From NCBI GenBank assembly GCA_963920705.1, contig OY987225.1, forward strand, positions 7,853,865-7,917,864: a DNA stretch of 64,000 bases, given 5' to 3'. Below the pieces are notes generated by a model. The model was not told the origin of the DNA, did no database searches, and worked only from the letters and a program-made list of their open reading frames with translations. A program made the position numbers and the translations under genes. This DNA comes from Odiellus spinosus. Lineage: Eukaryota; Arthropoda; Arachnida; Opiliones; Phalangiidae. This document shows, in pieces, positions 31,577 through 44,540 of this stretch; positions within the stretch are counted from its first letter, which is position 1, and every line of letters begins with the position of its first letter.

Positions 31577-34500
31577 TATATTTTATAGGGGGTGTATTGT
31601 TTTTTTACAAGGATTACCCCTTGTAAAATTTTTGATTGTTTATTTTACAGTGGGTGTATTATTTTTTTACAAGAAGTACCCCTTGTAAAATCTTTGATTA
31701 TTTATTTTACACGGGGTGTATTATTTTTTTACAAGATATATCCCTTGTAAAATCTTTGATTATTTATTTTACAGGGGGTGTATTACTTTTTTTACAAGGG
31801 GTACCCCTTGGATAATCTTTGATTATTTATTTTATAGGGGGTGTATTATTTTTTTACACGAGGTACCCCTTGGATAATCTTTGATTATTTATTTTATAGG
31901 GGGTGTATTATTTTTTTACACGAGGTACCCCTTGTAAAATCTTTGATTATTGAGTTTAAAGGGGGTGTATTTTTTATTTACAATTGGTACCCCTTGTATA
32001 ATCTTTGATTATTTATTTCACAGCAGGTGTATTATTTTTTTTACAAGGGATACCCCTTGTAAAATTTTTGATTATTTATTTTACAGGGGGTGTATTATTT
32101 TTTTACAAGGGGTACCCCTTGTAAAATTTTTGATTGTTTATTTTACAGGGGGTGTATTATTTTTTTACATGGGGTACCCCGTGTAAAATGTTTGATTATA
32201 TATTTTATAGGGGGTGTATTATTTTTTTACAAGGATTACCCCTTGTAAAATTTTTGATTGTTTATTTTACAGTGGGTGTATTATTTTTTTACAAGGATTA
32301 CCCCTTGTAAAATTTTTGATTGTTTATTTTACAGTGGGTGTATTATTTTTTTACAAGAAGTACCCCTTGTAAAATCTTTGTTTATTTATTTTACACGGGG
32401 TGTATTATTTTTTTACAAGATATCCCTTGTAAAATCTTTGATTATTTATTTTACAGGGGGTGTATTATTTTTTTTACAAGGGGTACCCATTGGATAATCT
32501 TTGATTATTCATTTTATAGGGGGTGTATTATTTTTTACACGAGGTACCCCTTGGATAATCTTTGATTATTTATTTTATAGGGGGTGTATTATTTTTTTAC
32601 ACGAGGTACCCCTTGTAAAATCTTTGATTATTGAGTTTAAAGGGGGTGTATTTTTTATTTACAATTGGTACCCCTTGTATAATCTTTGATTATTTATTTC
32701 ACAGCAGGTGTATTATTTTTTTTACAAGGGATACCCCTTGTAAAATTTTTGATTATTTATTTTACAGGGGGTGTATTATTTTTTTACAAGGGGTACCCCT
32801 TGTAAAATTTTTGATTGTTTATTTTACAGGGGGTGTATTATTTTTTTACATGGGGTACCCCGTGTAAAATGTTTGATTATATATTTTATAGGGGGTGTAT
32901 TATTTTTTTACACGAGGTACCCCTTGTAAAATCTTTGATTATTGAGTTTAAAGGGGGTGTATTTTTTATTTACAATTGGTACCCCTTGCATAATCTTTGA
33001 TTATTTATTTCACAGCAGGTGTATTATTTTTTTTACAAGGGGTACCCCAGTAAAATTTTTGATTATTTATTTTACAGGGGATGGATTATTTTTTTTACAA
33101 GGGATACCCTTGTAAAATTTTTGATTATTTATTTTACAGGGGGTGTATTATTTTTTTTTTCAACGGGTACCCCTTTAAAATTTTTGATTATTTATTTCAC
33201 AGGGGGTGTATTATTTTTTTTACAAGGGGTACCCCAGTAAAATTTTTGATTATTTATTTTACAGGGGGTGGATTATTTTTTTTACAAGGGACACCCCTTG
33301 TAAAATCTCTGATTATTTATTTTACAGGGGGTGTATTATTTTTTTACAAGGGGTACCCCTTGTAAAATTTTTGATTGTTTATTTTACAGTGGGTGTATTA
33401 TTTTTTTACAAGGAGTACCCCTTGTAAAATCTTTGATTATTTATTTTACACGGGGTGTATTATTTTTTTACAAGATGTATCCCTTGTAAAATTTTTGATC
33501 ATTTATTTTACAGGGGTGAATTATTTTTTTTACAAGAGGTACCCCTTGTAAAATCTTTGATCACTTATTTTACAGGGGGTGTATTATTTTTTTTACAAGG
33601 GGTACCCCTTGGATAATCTTTGATTATTTATTTTATAGGGGGTGTATTATTTTTTTACACGAGGTACCCCTTGTAAAATCTTTGATTATTTAGTTTAAAA
33701 GGGGTGTATTTTTTTTTTTACAATTGGTACCCCTTGTATAATCTTTGATTATTCATTTTACAGGGGGTTTATAATTTTTTTTACAAGGGACACCCCTTGT
33801 AAAATCTCTGATTATTTATTTTACAGGGGGTGTATTATTTTTTTACAAGGGGTACCCCTTGGATAATCTTTGATTATTTATTTTATAGGGGGTGTATTCT
33901 TTTTTTACACTAGGTACCCCTTGTAAAATCTTTGATTATTTAGTTTAAAGGGGGTGAATTTTTTTTTTACAATTGGTACCCCTTGTATAATCTTTGATTA
34001 TTTATTTCACAGGGGGTGTATTATTTTTTTTACAAGGGGTACCCCAGTAAAATTTTTGATTATTTATTTTACAGGGGGTGGATTATTTTTTTTTACAAGG
34101 GGTACCCCTTGTAAAATTTTTGATTGTTTATTTTACAGGGGGTGTATTATTTTTTTACACGGGGTACCATGTGTAAAATGTTTGATTATTTATTTTATAG
34201 GGGGTGTATTATTTTTTTACAAGGGTTACCCCTTGTAAAATTTTTGATTGTTTATTTTACAGTGGGTGTATTATTTTTTTACAAGGAGTACCCCTTGTAA
34301 AATCTTTGATTATTTATTTTACACGGGGTGTATTATTTTTTTACAAGATGTATCCCTTGTAAAATTTTTGATCATTTATTTTACAGGGGTGAATTATTTT
34401 TTTTACAAGAGGTACCCCTTTAAAATCTTTGATTATTTATTTTACAGGGGGTGTATTATTTTTTTTACAAGGGGTACCCCTTGGATAATCTTTGATAATT

Positions 34501-37500
34501 TATTTTATAGGGGGTGTATTATTTTTTACACGAGGTACCCCTTGTAAAATCTTTGATTATTTAGTTTAAAAGGGGTGTATTTTTTTTTTTTTACAATTGG
34601 TACCCCTTGTATAATCTTTGATTATTTATTTCACAGGGGGTGTATTATTTTTTTTACAAGAGGTACCCCTTTTAAAATTTTTGATCATTTATTTTACAGG
34701 GGGTGTATTATTTTTTTACAAGGGGTACCCCTTGTAAAATCTTTGATTATTTATTTTACAGGGGGTGTGTTGTTTTTTTACAAGGGGTACCCCTTGTAAA
34801 ATCTTTGATTATTTATTTTACAGGGGGTGTCTTATTTTTTTAAAAGGGGTACCCCGTGTTAAAGTTTTGATTTTTTATTTTGCAGGGGGTGTATTATTTT
34901 TTTTACAAGGGGCACTCCTTTTAAAATTTTTAATTATTTATTTTACAGGGGGTGGATTATTTTTTTTTTTTTACAAATGATACCCCTTGTAAAATTTTTA
35001 ATTATTTATGTTACAAGGGGTTTATTATTTTTTTTACAAAGGGTACCCCTTTAAAATTTTTGATTATTTATTTTACAGGGGGTGGATTATTTTTTTTTAC
35101 AAGGGATACCCCTTGTAAAATTTTTGATTATTTATTTTACAGGTGGTGTATTATTATTTTTTTTACAAGGCGTACCCCTTGTAAAATCTTTGATTATTTA
35201 TTTTACAGTGGGTGTATTATTTTTTTACAATGGGTACCCATTGTAAAATCTTTGATTATTTATTTTACAGGGGGTGGATTATTTTTTTTACAAGGGATAC
35301 CCCTTGTAAAACTTTTATTTATTTTACAGGGGTTTATTATTTTTTTTACAAGGGATACCCCTTGTAAAATCTTTGATTATTTATTTTACAGGGTGTGGAT
35401 TATTTTTTTTACAAGGGATACCCCTTGTAAAATTTTTGATTATTTATGTTACAGGGGGTTTATTATTTTTTTTATAAAGGGTACCCCTTATAAAATCTTT
35501 GATTATTTATTTTACAGGGTGTGGATTATTTTTTTTACAAGGGATACCCCTTGTAAAATTTTTGATTATTTATGTTACAGGGGGTTTATTATTTTTTTTA
35601 TAAAGGGTACCCCTTTAAAATTTTTGATTATTTATTTTACAGGTGGTGTATTATTTTTTTACACGGGGTACCCCTTGTAAAATCTTTGATTATTTATTTT
35701 ACAGGTGGTGTATTATTTTTTAACAAGAGGTACCCCTTGTAAAATTTTTGATTGTTTATTTTACAGGGGGTGTATTATTTTTTTTTTACAAGGGGTACCC
35801 CTTGTAAAATTTTTGATTATTTATTTTATAGGGGGTGTATTATTTTTTTTACAAGAGGTACCCCTTGTAAAATCTTTGATTATTTATTTTACAGGGGGTG
35901 TGTTGTTTTTTTACAAGGGGTACCCCTTGTAAAATCTTTGATTATTTATTTTACAGGGGGTGTGTTATTTTTTTAAAAGGGGTACCCCGTGTTAAAGTTT
36001 TGATTTTTTATTTTGCAGGGGGTGTATTATTTTTTTTACAAGGGGCACTCCTTGTAAAATTTTTAATTATTTATTTTACAGGGGGTGGATTATTTTTTTT
36101 TTTACAAATGATATCCAATGTAAAATTTTTGAATATTTATGTTACAAGGGGTTTATTATTTTTTTTACAAAGGGTACCCCTTTAAAATTTTTGATTATTT
36201 ATTTTACAGGGGGTGGATTATTTTTTTTTACAAGGGATACCCCTTGTAAAATTTTTGATTATTTATTTTACAGTTGGTGTATTATTTTTTTTTACAAGGG
36301 GTACCCCTTGTAAAATCTTTGATTATTTATTTTACAGGGGGTGGATTATTTTTTTTTACAAGGGATACCCCTTGTAAAACTTATTTATATTACAGGGATT
36401 TATTATTTTTTTTACAAGGGATACCCCTTGTAAAACTTTTAATTATTTATTTTACAGGGGTTTATTATATTTTTTACAAGGGATGCCCCTTGTAAAATCT
36501 CTGATTATTTATTTTCCAGGGGGTGTGTTATTTTTTTACAAGGGGTACCCCTTATAAAATCTTTGATTATTTATTTTACAGGGGGTGTATTATTTTTTAC
36601 AAGGGGTACCCCTTGTAAAAGTTTTGATTATTTATTTTACAGGGGGTGGATTATTTTTTTTTACAAGGGATACCCCTTGTAAAATTTTTGATTATTTATG
36701 TTACAGGGGGTTTATTATTTTTTTTTTTTATAAAGGGTACCCCTTTAAAATTTTTGATTATTTATTTTACAGGTGGTGTATTATTTTTTTACACGGGGTA
36801 CCCCTTGTAAAATCTTTAATTATTTATTTTACAGGGGGTGTATTATTTTTTTACAAGGGGTACTCCTTGTAAAATCTTTGATTATTTATTTTACAGGGGG
36901 TGTATTATTTTTTTACAAGCGGTGCTCCTTGTAAAATCTTTGATTATTTATTTTATAGGGGGTGTATTATTTTTTTAGAAGGGGTACCCCGTGTAAAATT
37001 TTTGATCATTTATTTTACAGGGGTGTTTTATTTTTTTTACAGGAGTACCCCTTGTAAAATCTTTGATTATTTATTCTACAGGGGGTGTATTATTTTTTTA
37101 CAAGGGATACCCCTTGTAAAATTTTTAATTATTTATTTTACAGGAGTGTATTATTTTTTTTTTACAAGGGGTATCCCTTGTAAAATTTTTGATTGTTTAT
37201 TTTACAGGGGGTGTATTATTTTTTTACAAGGGGTACCCCTTGTAAAATTTTTGATCATTTATTTTACAGGGGTGTATTATTTTTTTTACAGGAGTACCCC
37301 TTGTAAAATTTTTAATTATTTATTTTACAGGGGTTTATTATTTTTTTTTACAAGGGGTATCCCTTGTAAAATTTTTGATTATTTATTTTACAGGGGGTAG
37401 ATTATTTTTTTTTACAAGGGGTACCCCTTGTATAATCTTTGATTATTTATTTTACAGGGGGTGTATTATTTTTTTACAAGGTTTACCCCTTGTAAAATGT

Positions 37501-37855
37501 TTAATTATTTATTTTACAGGGGTCTATTATTTTTTTTTACAAGGGATACCCCTTGTAAAATCTCTGATTATTTATTTTACAGGGGGTGTGTAATTTATTT
37601 TTACACGGGGTACCCATTGTAAAATCTTTGATTATTTATTTTACAGGGGCTATATTATTTTTTTACAAGGGGTACCCCGTGTTAAAGTTTTGATTATTTA
37701 TTTTATAGGGGGTGTATTATTATTTTTACAAGAGGTACCCCTTGTAAAAAAATCTTTGATTATTTATTTTACAGGGGGTGTATTATTTTTTACAAGGGGT
37801 ACCCCTTGTAAAATTTTTGATTATTTATTTTACAGGGGTATATTATTTTTTACAC
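31577..37855 (+). repeat. 62-bp palindromic satellite array, long plus block
   Basis: About 100 units of the same 62-bp monomer, all in plus orientation. A higher-order repeat is visible: 31950-32186 and 32631-32867 encode identical shadow peptides 681 bases apart, close to 11 monomers; similar 11-unit or shorter blocks recur near 33680-34560. At 37855-38005 the array decays into (ATATATAC)n with embedded units of the TTATTTCGATTTTTTTAC variant also seen at the inversion point near 20520. Confidence 0.95.
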
Positions 37856-38468
37856 ATATATACATATATGTATATTTGTATATATATACCCCATGTAAAA
37901 AAAATCGAAATCAATTTTTTTACGAGGGTTACCCGTTGTAAAAAAATTATTTCGATTTTTTTACAAGGGGTACCTATTGTAAAAAAAATTATTTCGATTT
38001 TTTTACATATATATATGTATATATGCATATATATATATACATATATATATGCATATATACATATATATATAAAAAATCTAAATAAATACATCTATATATA
38101 TACATATATATACACATATATACATACATACATTTATATATACATATGTATACATATATATACATATATTTATACATATGTATAATATATATACATATAT
38201 ATATACATATATATAAATATATATACATATATACATATATATACATATATACACATTTATGTATATATATATATACATATATACACTATGTATACATATA
38301 TATACATATATTTATACATATGTATAATATATATACATATATACATATATATACATATATACACATTTATGTATATATATACATATATACACATTTATGT
38401 ATATATATACATATATACACATATATATATACATATATACATATATATACATATATACATATACATAC

Positions 38469-38521
<53 letters not shown>

Positions 38522-38539
38522 CATATATATATATTTACA

Positions 38540-38601
<62 letters not shown>

Positions 38602-38733
38602 TTACACATATGTATATACACATATATACACATATATATACATATATACATATATATACATATATACACATATATATATACGTATATATACATATATGTA
38701 CATATACATACATATACGTACATATACATATAC
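37856..38733. repeat. AT-rich microsatellite (ATATATAC)n
   Basis: Alternating ATATATAC, ATATGTAT and pure AT runs (longest AT run about 38545-38592). Tyrosine/isoleucine-rich open frames on both strands are artefacts. Confidence 0.95.
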
Positions 38734-39296
38734 CAAGAATCCATTCAGGTTCCATAAGAATATGGGAGCATAGCTTTAGCCTCTGGTACCATCCTCCCAA
38801 ACTTTGTAACAAACGTTCGTCTGCAATTTTCGCAATATTTGTACGCTTAGATCTTTTTTCGGTCGGCTCCATTTTTATTACCCAAAATATTATGTCAAGG
38901 TCGTTAGTTGTGCGCGTTAATAATAAAATGCCAGGAGCCATTTACTTGAAAAATCGATTCGAAGCAGACGAACTTTTGCTACAAAGTTTGGGAGGATGGT
39001 TATTGAATCGCGGCCCTCCCATATTCAGGGACGGAAATAAGCACAAGTCACTGGTCATTGTCCGATAAATTTTCCAAATGTTCGATAACTTTTTATTTTT
39101 AAGAGGGGGTCACTGGACAAATGTCCGATAAAAAAAAGTACTTTTCAATACAAGAAATGTAGCATTGTTCGGTAATTTTGTTAACTGTCCGATAACTTTT
39201 GAATTTTTAAGGGTGGTTACTGGACATTGGTCCAATAAGAAAAATTTCTTATTTCCGTCCCTGCCCATATTCTTATGGAACCGGAATGGATTCTTG
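38734..39296. mobile_element. Fold-back element with about 95-bp arms, split by a hAT MITE
   Basis: The left arm CAAGAATCCATTCAGGTTCC, ATAAGAATATGGGAG... through ACCATCCTCCCAAACTTTG and GTTCGTCTGC pairs with the right arm GCAGACGAAC...CAAAGTTTGGGAGGATGGT...CCCATATTCTTATGGAACC and GGAATGGATTCTTG. Without the 237-bp MITE and its 8-bp duplication the element is about 318 bp. Both flanks are GTACATATAC-type microsatellite, hinting that it inserted there. Confidence 0.8.
39027..39263. mobile_element. hAT-type MITE, copy 1
   Basis: 237 bp with ends CAGGGACGGAAATAAG and CTTATTTCCGTCCCTG. It is flanked by a perfect 8-bp duplication CCCATATT (39019-39026 and 39264-39271). CAGGG ends plus 8-bp duplications are the hAT signature. 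Inside are four copies of a GTCCGATAA-like motif. No coding capacity. It is the latest event here, since it splits the right arm of the fold-back element. Confidence 0.9.
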
Positions 39297-39319
39297 CATG
39301 TACATATACATTTACAGTT

Positions 39320-39941
39320 TGTTTTATCTGAAACTAACTTAACGGATTTTCATCATGACGTATATATTCCGGAAGAGTTTATTTGTATGCATGCAGATCG
39401 ATATCGCAATACTGGTAGTGTTTCATTAGGAGGTGGTGCCCTGACTTTGATAAAAAATTTAATGCTGTGCGTAGAGAAGATTTAGAGTTAACAAATGAAG
39501 TAGTCTGGGTAGAAGTCACCTTTTCTAGAAATAAAAAAAAATAATTGGTAATCATTACTTTGCCCAGACGAGACCCTTGATCCCTATCTTTGATTACTAC
39601 TCAGGTATTATACCAATATTGGCAAATTTTTCAAATGAAATCATTATGGTTGGGGATTTTAATTTACCAGGTATTGACTGGGATAATTTTAATAGTAATT
39701 CTTGTAATTCAGGGGTTAAACCTAGGGCGGAGGCTCACTCGAGCTGACTGTCATCTTGAACTTGGCGCAACTAAGTACTTTGAGAAAGAGCTGCAATAAT
39801 ATTCTTGATTTGGTCTTAACAAATAGTCTTTGTGTCTCGGTCAAATTGGACACAATTGAACTCTCAAAAATTGATGTTTTTCACTCACCAATAATAACAA
39901 AGTTACTAAACGAAATGACAGGAATGTTAAAACCTACTTAG
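39320..39941 (+). pseudogene. LINE 2 endonuclease domain remnant
   Basis: Pieces in shifting frames: LSETNLTDFHHDVYIP (ET of the active site), CMHADRYRNTGSVSLGGGAL, EDLELTNEVVWVEVTF, then IIMVGDFNLPGIDWDNFNSN (GDFN box) and ILDLVLTNSL, SKIDVFHSPI. The order and motifs fit the AP-endonuclease domain of Jockey/CR1-type LINEs. At least three frame breaks or stops. Cut at about 39941 by the inserted P-like end. Confidence 0.75.
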
Positions 39942-39945
39942 ATTA

Positions 39946-40013
39946 TACAAGTTGGGAAACCAAAATGTAACCTCCCCGACCCCGACGTTAAGATAACATA
40001 ACCTAACCTAACC
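39946..40013 (-). repeat. Isolated right end of the P-like element
   Basis: ACAAGTTGGGAAACCA, AACCTCCCCGACCCCGACG, TTAAGATAAC, then CCTAACCTAACCTAA. Closely matches 6660-6735 and continues into the same 1-kb unit. No transposase and no left end nearby. Confidence 0.8.
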
Positions 40014-40928
40014 TAAAATAAAAGATGAAAAGAAATGTAGAGTATTGGAAGAGTAGAAGACCCAGCGTCCATTTCAATCACATTTCTCTATTTCCCATTT
40101 ATGTTACGAAGTTCCCTTAACCTCAAGGATTCAGAGAATGCAAAAGAGTGTCCTGCGTTACCCATAATTATATGCGGCAGGTCGTAGACTTCTTAATATA
40201 CACACCAAATGAAATGTCCTGCGTTACCCATAATTATATGCGGCAGGGCGTAGATTTCTTAATAGACACACCAAATGAAATGTTTATTTTCTAAATAAAT
40301 ATGTAAAATAAATTAACACTTGAGTATAGGCTGTACTGTGTGATTATTTTTGATAATCCACTGATTTGATAAAGATGAAGAATTTAGTCTGGGATGGCAA
40401 GGAAGACAAGGAATGAAAACGACGAAGATATGGTAGCAAGTTCCTCTTGGACAAACCAAGGAATATTGTAGACTGAATGTTCCATTTACAACCCATTGTC
40501 GGTAGATGATTGGTAATTACTTCCGGTACAATTTTCGTCTGAAACTCTTGATATGACGTGCTAACAGAGGACCATTACTGATATTTTCATCATACAAGTG
40601 ATCCCAGTCATTGGAAGAATCCAAGGATTGAGCTGGTCGAGAGGTTATTTTCCAAACCGGTTACAACTTTACAAGACGTTAGCTTCCACTCCTATGATAA
40701 AAAATATATATTAAAAGACTGAAAGTAGACTAATTTCCATACCGTTAGTACTTATATTTGAATAGCTCCTTTTATGTTTACAATTACGAGGCCGTATGAA
40801 GAACTGCCGAGCTTTTACTGACTGTAGGTATCTCATATGTCGAGTCCGAAAACACTAACTGCTTGCACGTTTCAATTCTTCGTAGCCGGGCCGTCTCTTT
40901 CTGGTGATAAATGAAAGCCGTGTCGCTG
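40014..40928 (+). repeat. Second copy of the 1-kb unit of 6736-7725
   Basis: Collinear with 6736-7655 (GAAATGTAGAGTATTGG, GGGATGGCAA, GATCCCAGTCATTGGAAGAA and CGTCTCTTTCTGGTGATAAA are shared), with about 90% identity by eye. It ends at GTCGCTGCTC, just before the satellite, whereas the first copy has 70 more bases before its pentamers. Confidence 0.8.
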
Positions 40929-41325
40929 CTCGTCTCGTCTCTCGTCTCTCGTCTCGTCTCTCGTCTCTCGTCTCTCGTCTCTCGTCTCTCGTCTCTCGTC
41001 TCTCGTCTCTCGTCTCTCGTCTCTCGTCTCTCGTCGCTCGTCGCTCGTCGCTCGTCGCTCGTCGCTCGTCGCTCGTCGCTCGTCGCTCGTCGCTCGTCTC
41101 GTCTCGTCGCTCGTCTCGTCTCGTCGCTCGTCTCGTCTCGTCGCTCGTCTCGTCTCGTCTCGTCTCGTCGCTCGTCTCGTCGCTCGTCTCGTCGCTCGTC
41201 TCGTCGCTCGTCTCGTCGCTCGTCTGGTCGCTCGTCTCGTCTCGTCTCGTCTCGTCGCTCGTCTCGTCGCTCGTCTCGTCTCGTCTCGTCTCGTCTCGTC
41301 TCGTCTCGTCTCGTCTCGTCTCGGC
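40929..41325 (+). repeat. Mixed GTCTC / GTCTCTC / GTCGCTC satellite
   Basis: Starts with GTCTCTC 7-mers, changes to GTCGCTC 7-mers (41035-41095), then GTCTC/GTCGCTC mixtures, and ends in ten pure GTCTC pentamers before GGCGCGTG at 41326. It looks like the seed or a mutated cousin of the pure array at 7726-10130. It is open in several frames on both strands, with no coding meaning. Confidence 0.9.
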
Positions 41326-41326
41326 G

Positions 41327-42143
41327 CGTGTTGCCAACTCAAGCTGGTATTAAACGGTCAAATTTCACTAAATTTTTGGACAATTTCTTAAATATCTTCT
41401 AAACTATCTCGAATTTTAAATTGATTTTTCAACTGAATTATTAATTAGATTAAGTTTAACCATTTTGATATTTTTAATTATAAAATAAATTAATATTGCG
41501 TTTCATTTCCCTAAACGATATCACACCATAAGGCTCATTTGCATTCACTCCAAAAAGGTAGTATATAAACTGTTCGAAATCCTTTATTAATCGAGCGAAG
41601 TGGCCATGAAGTTGGGAGGAAAACCCCCTCCCTTCAATGTCTAGACGATTCTTGATCTCTAGGCGCTTGGTTCGCAATGTTAATTTACCCATTGGTGGGG
41701 CGATGTTTGGAGAGTGGAAGATCGATGTGGACCATATTAGTGAGGAACGCCTCGCTAGTATGGCCCGCTGAGATCGGACACTGGAGGTTGGACCTTGGTG
41801 TGGAGATGGTCGGAGGTGATTATAACAGTGGGAGACGTCCCATTGCGTATAATCGCCTTCAACTGTCCAGCATCGAGGTTTGACCGTAAAGTGGATGGTG
41901 GAAGGTGATAATATGCAATTGGAGACGTCCTGTTGCATAACATTGCACGACCCTTGAAACTTAATGTGGCTGCTACGCTTAAAGGAGGTAATTCCCGTTA
42001 AACGGAATTGAACGATAAGCTGGTATGATAATGTCTCTAGACTTTTGGCTCCGCGAGCTCGGTCACGTGATATCCGCTTACACAGGATATCCGCTTAGGA
42101 CACGATCAGTGTAATACCTCCCCCTGTGTCGGGGAGGTAAAAA
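41327..42143 (+). repeat. HP repeat, copy C (3' part with stem-loop cassette)
   Basis: Begins at GTTGCCAACTCAAGCTGG, contains the GTCTAGACG and CATATTAGTGAGGAACGCC blocks, both GACG-loop hairpins (about 41818-41854 and 41907-41945), AATTCCCGTTAAACGGAATT and a shortened terminal hairpin (42117-42138, CCTCCCC/GGGGAGG with a small loop), then TAAAAA. The terminal loop differs while the 7-bp stem is kept. Confidence 0.8.
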
Positions 42144-42480
42144 TTTCTGTATAATTCGATTTCATTTTCGGCAGCCCTTTACTTCCCCAATATTAACCCA
42201 AAATCCATCAAAATTAAAGTGTATTGCCTTCTATACACTTCAAATTATAAACCCCATTTATACATAATTAAAATTGAAAAAAATCCAAATGGTGCCGGTA
42301 CGCGTGTGACGTCAGTTTTACGATTGAATTTACTCTCGCCATAGAAAATAACGTTATATAAAGTCCGTTTTTATTCGCATTTATTTTTTTATTCCTTGAA
42401 AAAGTTTAAACGAAAATGTTTCGCTGTATTTTTAAACTTTATTATGAATGAAAAGAGGATTGGTCTCCTCTCGTAGAAAT
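42144..42480. other. Unassigned spacer inside LINE 2
   Basis: AT-rich; contains TGACGTCAG and TATATAAAG, but no transcript feature can be supported. It may be part of an insertion, since LINE coding resumes only near 42480. Confidence 0.3.
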
Positions 42481-43983
42481 AATTGATGTAGACCATGCGG
42501 TAACATTTGTTGAAACGAAAGTCAATTCGGCAATAGAAAAATTTATTCCTAGACGACCACAATCCTTTAATAAAACGTGGTATTCAATAGAACTTAAACA
42601 AGCGCTCACTAGAAAGCTGAATTACCACAAGATATACCGTCGTAAAAATGTTGAAGCACATTTGCATTCTTTCAAAACTTATCGTAAGGAAAGCCAAAAA
42701 TTACTAATTCGCGATAAAGCCATTTACGAAACCTCAATTGTCGAAGACATACAGTCGAAGCCAAATAAACTCTGGTCGTACGTAAATGAAAGGATTTAAT
42801 GTAGGGATAAAGACTTAACTCTACAAGAAAATGATAATATTATCACAGAACCTAGTGATATCGCAAAAAAATTTAAAAATTATTTCTCTAAGCTAGGGGG
42901 GGTGGAATAAATCGCCGGTATTTAATAATTTCCACTAAATAAAAACTGACCCCTTCTGTAACTTAGTCATTAAGGAGTCGGACGTTCGAGCCGCTATTTC
43001 GAGACTAAAAACTAAAAAAGCCACTGGTATTGATGAAATCCCAGCCGTTCTAATTAAAGGATGTTCTGACATATTTTCCCCAATATTATGTCAGGTATAT
43101 AACCTTTCTTTAAAATGTGGAAAGTTTCCGGATCATTGGAAAAAATCCTTAATTGTTCCCGTTTTTAAAAAGGGCTTTAAAGGCTCGGTAGAAAATTACA
43201 GGCCCATTTCGCTGTTGAGTGTTTTCTCCAAAATTATCTAAACCATTTGTTATACTTATCTGAGTAATTGGTTCAAACAGTTTATGTCAGAGCATCAGTA
43301 TGGTTTTTGTAATGGCAGGTCAACGGCAACAAATCTAATACCTTTAATGAAAGAAACAGTTCCATGTGTGGAAAATAAGGGTCAAATTGACGCTGTTTTT
43401 CTGGACTTCGGTAAGGCCTTCGATTATATGTCCCATAGAATTTTACTATCAAAATTAGACGGTTGGTGGCAACGTTTTAAACTGGGTTCAAAGCTACTTA
43501 ACCGATCGGATAAATATTATAAAGGTTAATAACAAAATATCTAAGGTGAGCTATGTTTCAAATCTTGGCGTGCCTCAAGGTTCATGCCTTGGACCACTTT
43601 TGTTTATAATTTTCACAAACGACATATTCTGGCAGATTTTGTAATAAAAGCGTACGCTGACGATAACAAAACCTTAAACAATATTATGACAGTAAATGAC
43701 TGTAAATTGATAAATTCTAATATAGATAAGGTTTACACATGGGGCTTAAATAATCAAATGCCTTTAAATAGCTCAAAAACAATAGTGGTTACATTTACAA
43801 AAAAAGACTCAACCAATTATATATCCATATATGATAAATAATGAGTTACTTAAAAGAGAGAGTTATGTGAGAGACTTGGGAGTAATATAGGATTCTAAAC
43901 TCCTTTTTTCTCAACATATAACAAATCTAAAAAAAGAGTGTTTCAGAAAACTATTTGCAATTTTAAGATTGACTAAAGCTTCA

Positions 43984-44215
43984 TTTTCATGCTCGCTAGT
44001 AGCGGACAATTTTAGCGAGCGTGTTCAAGTTCCGCCGGTCCTCCTAGCGGAAGCGGGAAATATCTATTTCAAACAGATCGGCGCGGAAAGTGAAAATCCG
44101 CTGAAATTTGTACTTTTCCGCGATTTATTTTGGCTTTAACAAGCATGAAAACGAAACACGCTTGTAGCGGAGGCGGATTTTCCGGTTTTTTACCCGCTAC
44201 TAGCGAGCATGAAAA
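43984..44215. mobile_element. MITE, 232 bp, inside LINE 2
   Basis: 22-bp perfect inverted ends: TTTTCATGCTCGCTAGTAGC at left and GCTACTAGCGAGCATGAAAA at right, with related sub-motifs inside (AAGCATGAAAACG, TAGCGGAGGCGG). No target duplication could be identified, so the superfamily is open. Confidence 0.75.
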
Positions 44216-44540
44216 AGGAGCTTTAAACTCTCCGTTCCCCAAAAGTGTTTCAACTGCTTTATGTCTCACCAAGAATAGATTCAACACAAGAATATGGAAG
44301 AGCTATACCTTTGTCCGCGCGCTAGTCTCAAGAGGATGGAGCCTACGGGGGTCTTACGCCGCGCCTCATGTCACGTGCACAGGAAGCAGTTGGCTGTTTT
44401 CTACGATAAGTGCGGGGGGGATATCAGGCTGCGGGGATAGACGCTGCCGGCAGAGCTAGCTCTATGTCGCGGACCACGAAAGCTCGTGATAGGGTGAAAA
44501 TCATAACGCGTATAACGTCAAATCTAGTAAGCTCCACCCG
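44216..44540. other. GC-rich stretch of unknown origin in LINE 2
   Basis: Much GC-richer than the LINE around it, with CGCG and GGGGGG runs. LINE coding is interrupted from about 43980 to 44560. No inverted ends or gene recognised; possibly a second insertion next to the MITE. Confidence 0.3.

Noticed and set aside
31950-37941. Similar open frames up to 242 codons resembling membrane proteins
   Set aside because: Same satellite; hydrophobicity comes from T-rich DNA.
37843-38773. Tyrosine/isoleucine-rich open frames on both strands
   Set aside because: Translation of an AT microsatellite.
40855-41402. Arginine/serine-rich overlapping frames
   Set aside because: Pentamer and heptamer satellite DNA; only the short flank peptide noted at 7587-7683 might be real.
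44130-44459. 109-codon open frame crossing the MITE in LINE 2
   Set aside because: Spans a MITE and the GC-rich stretch with no conserved motif.
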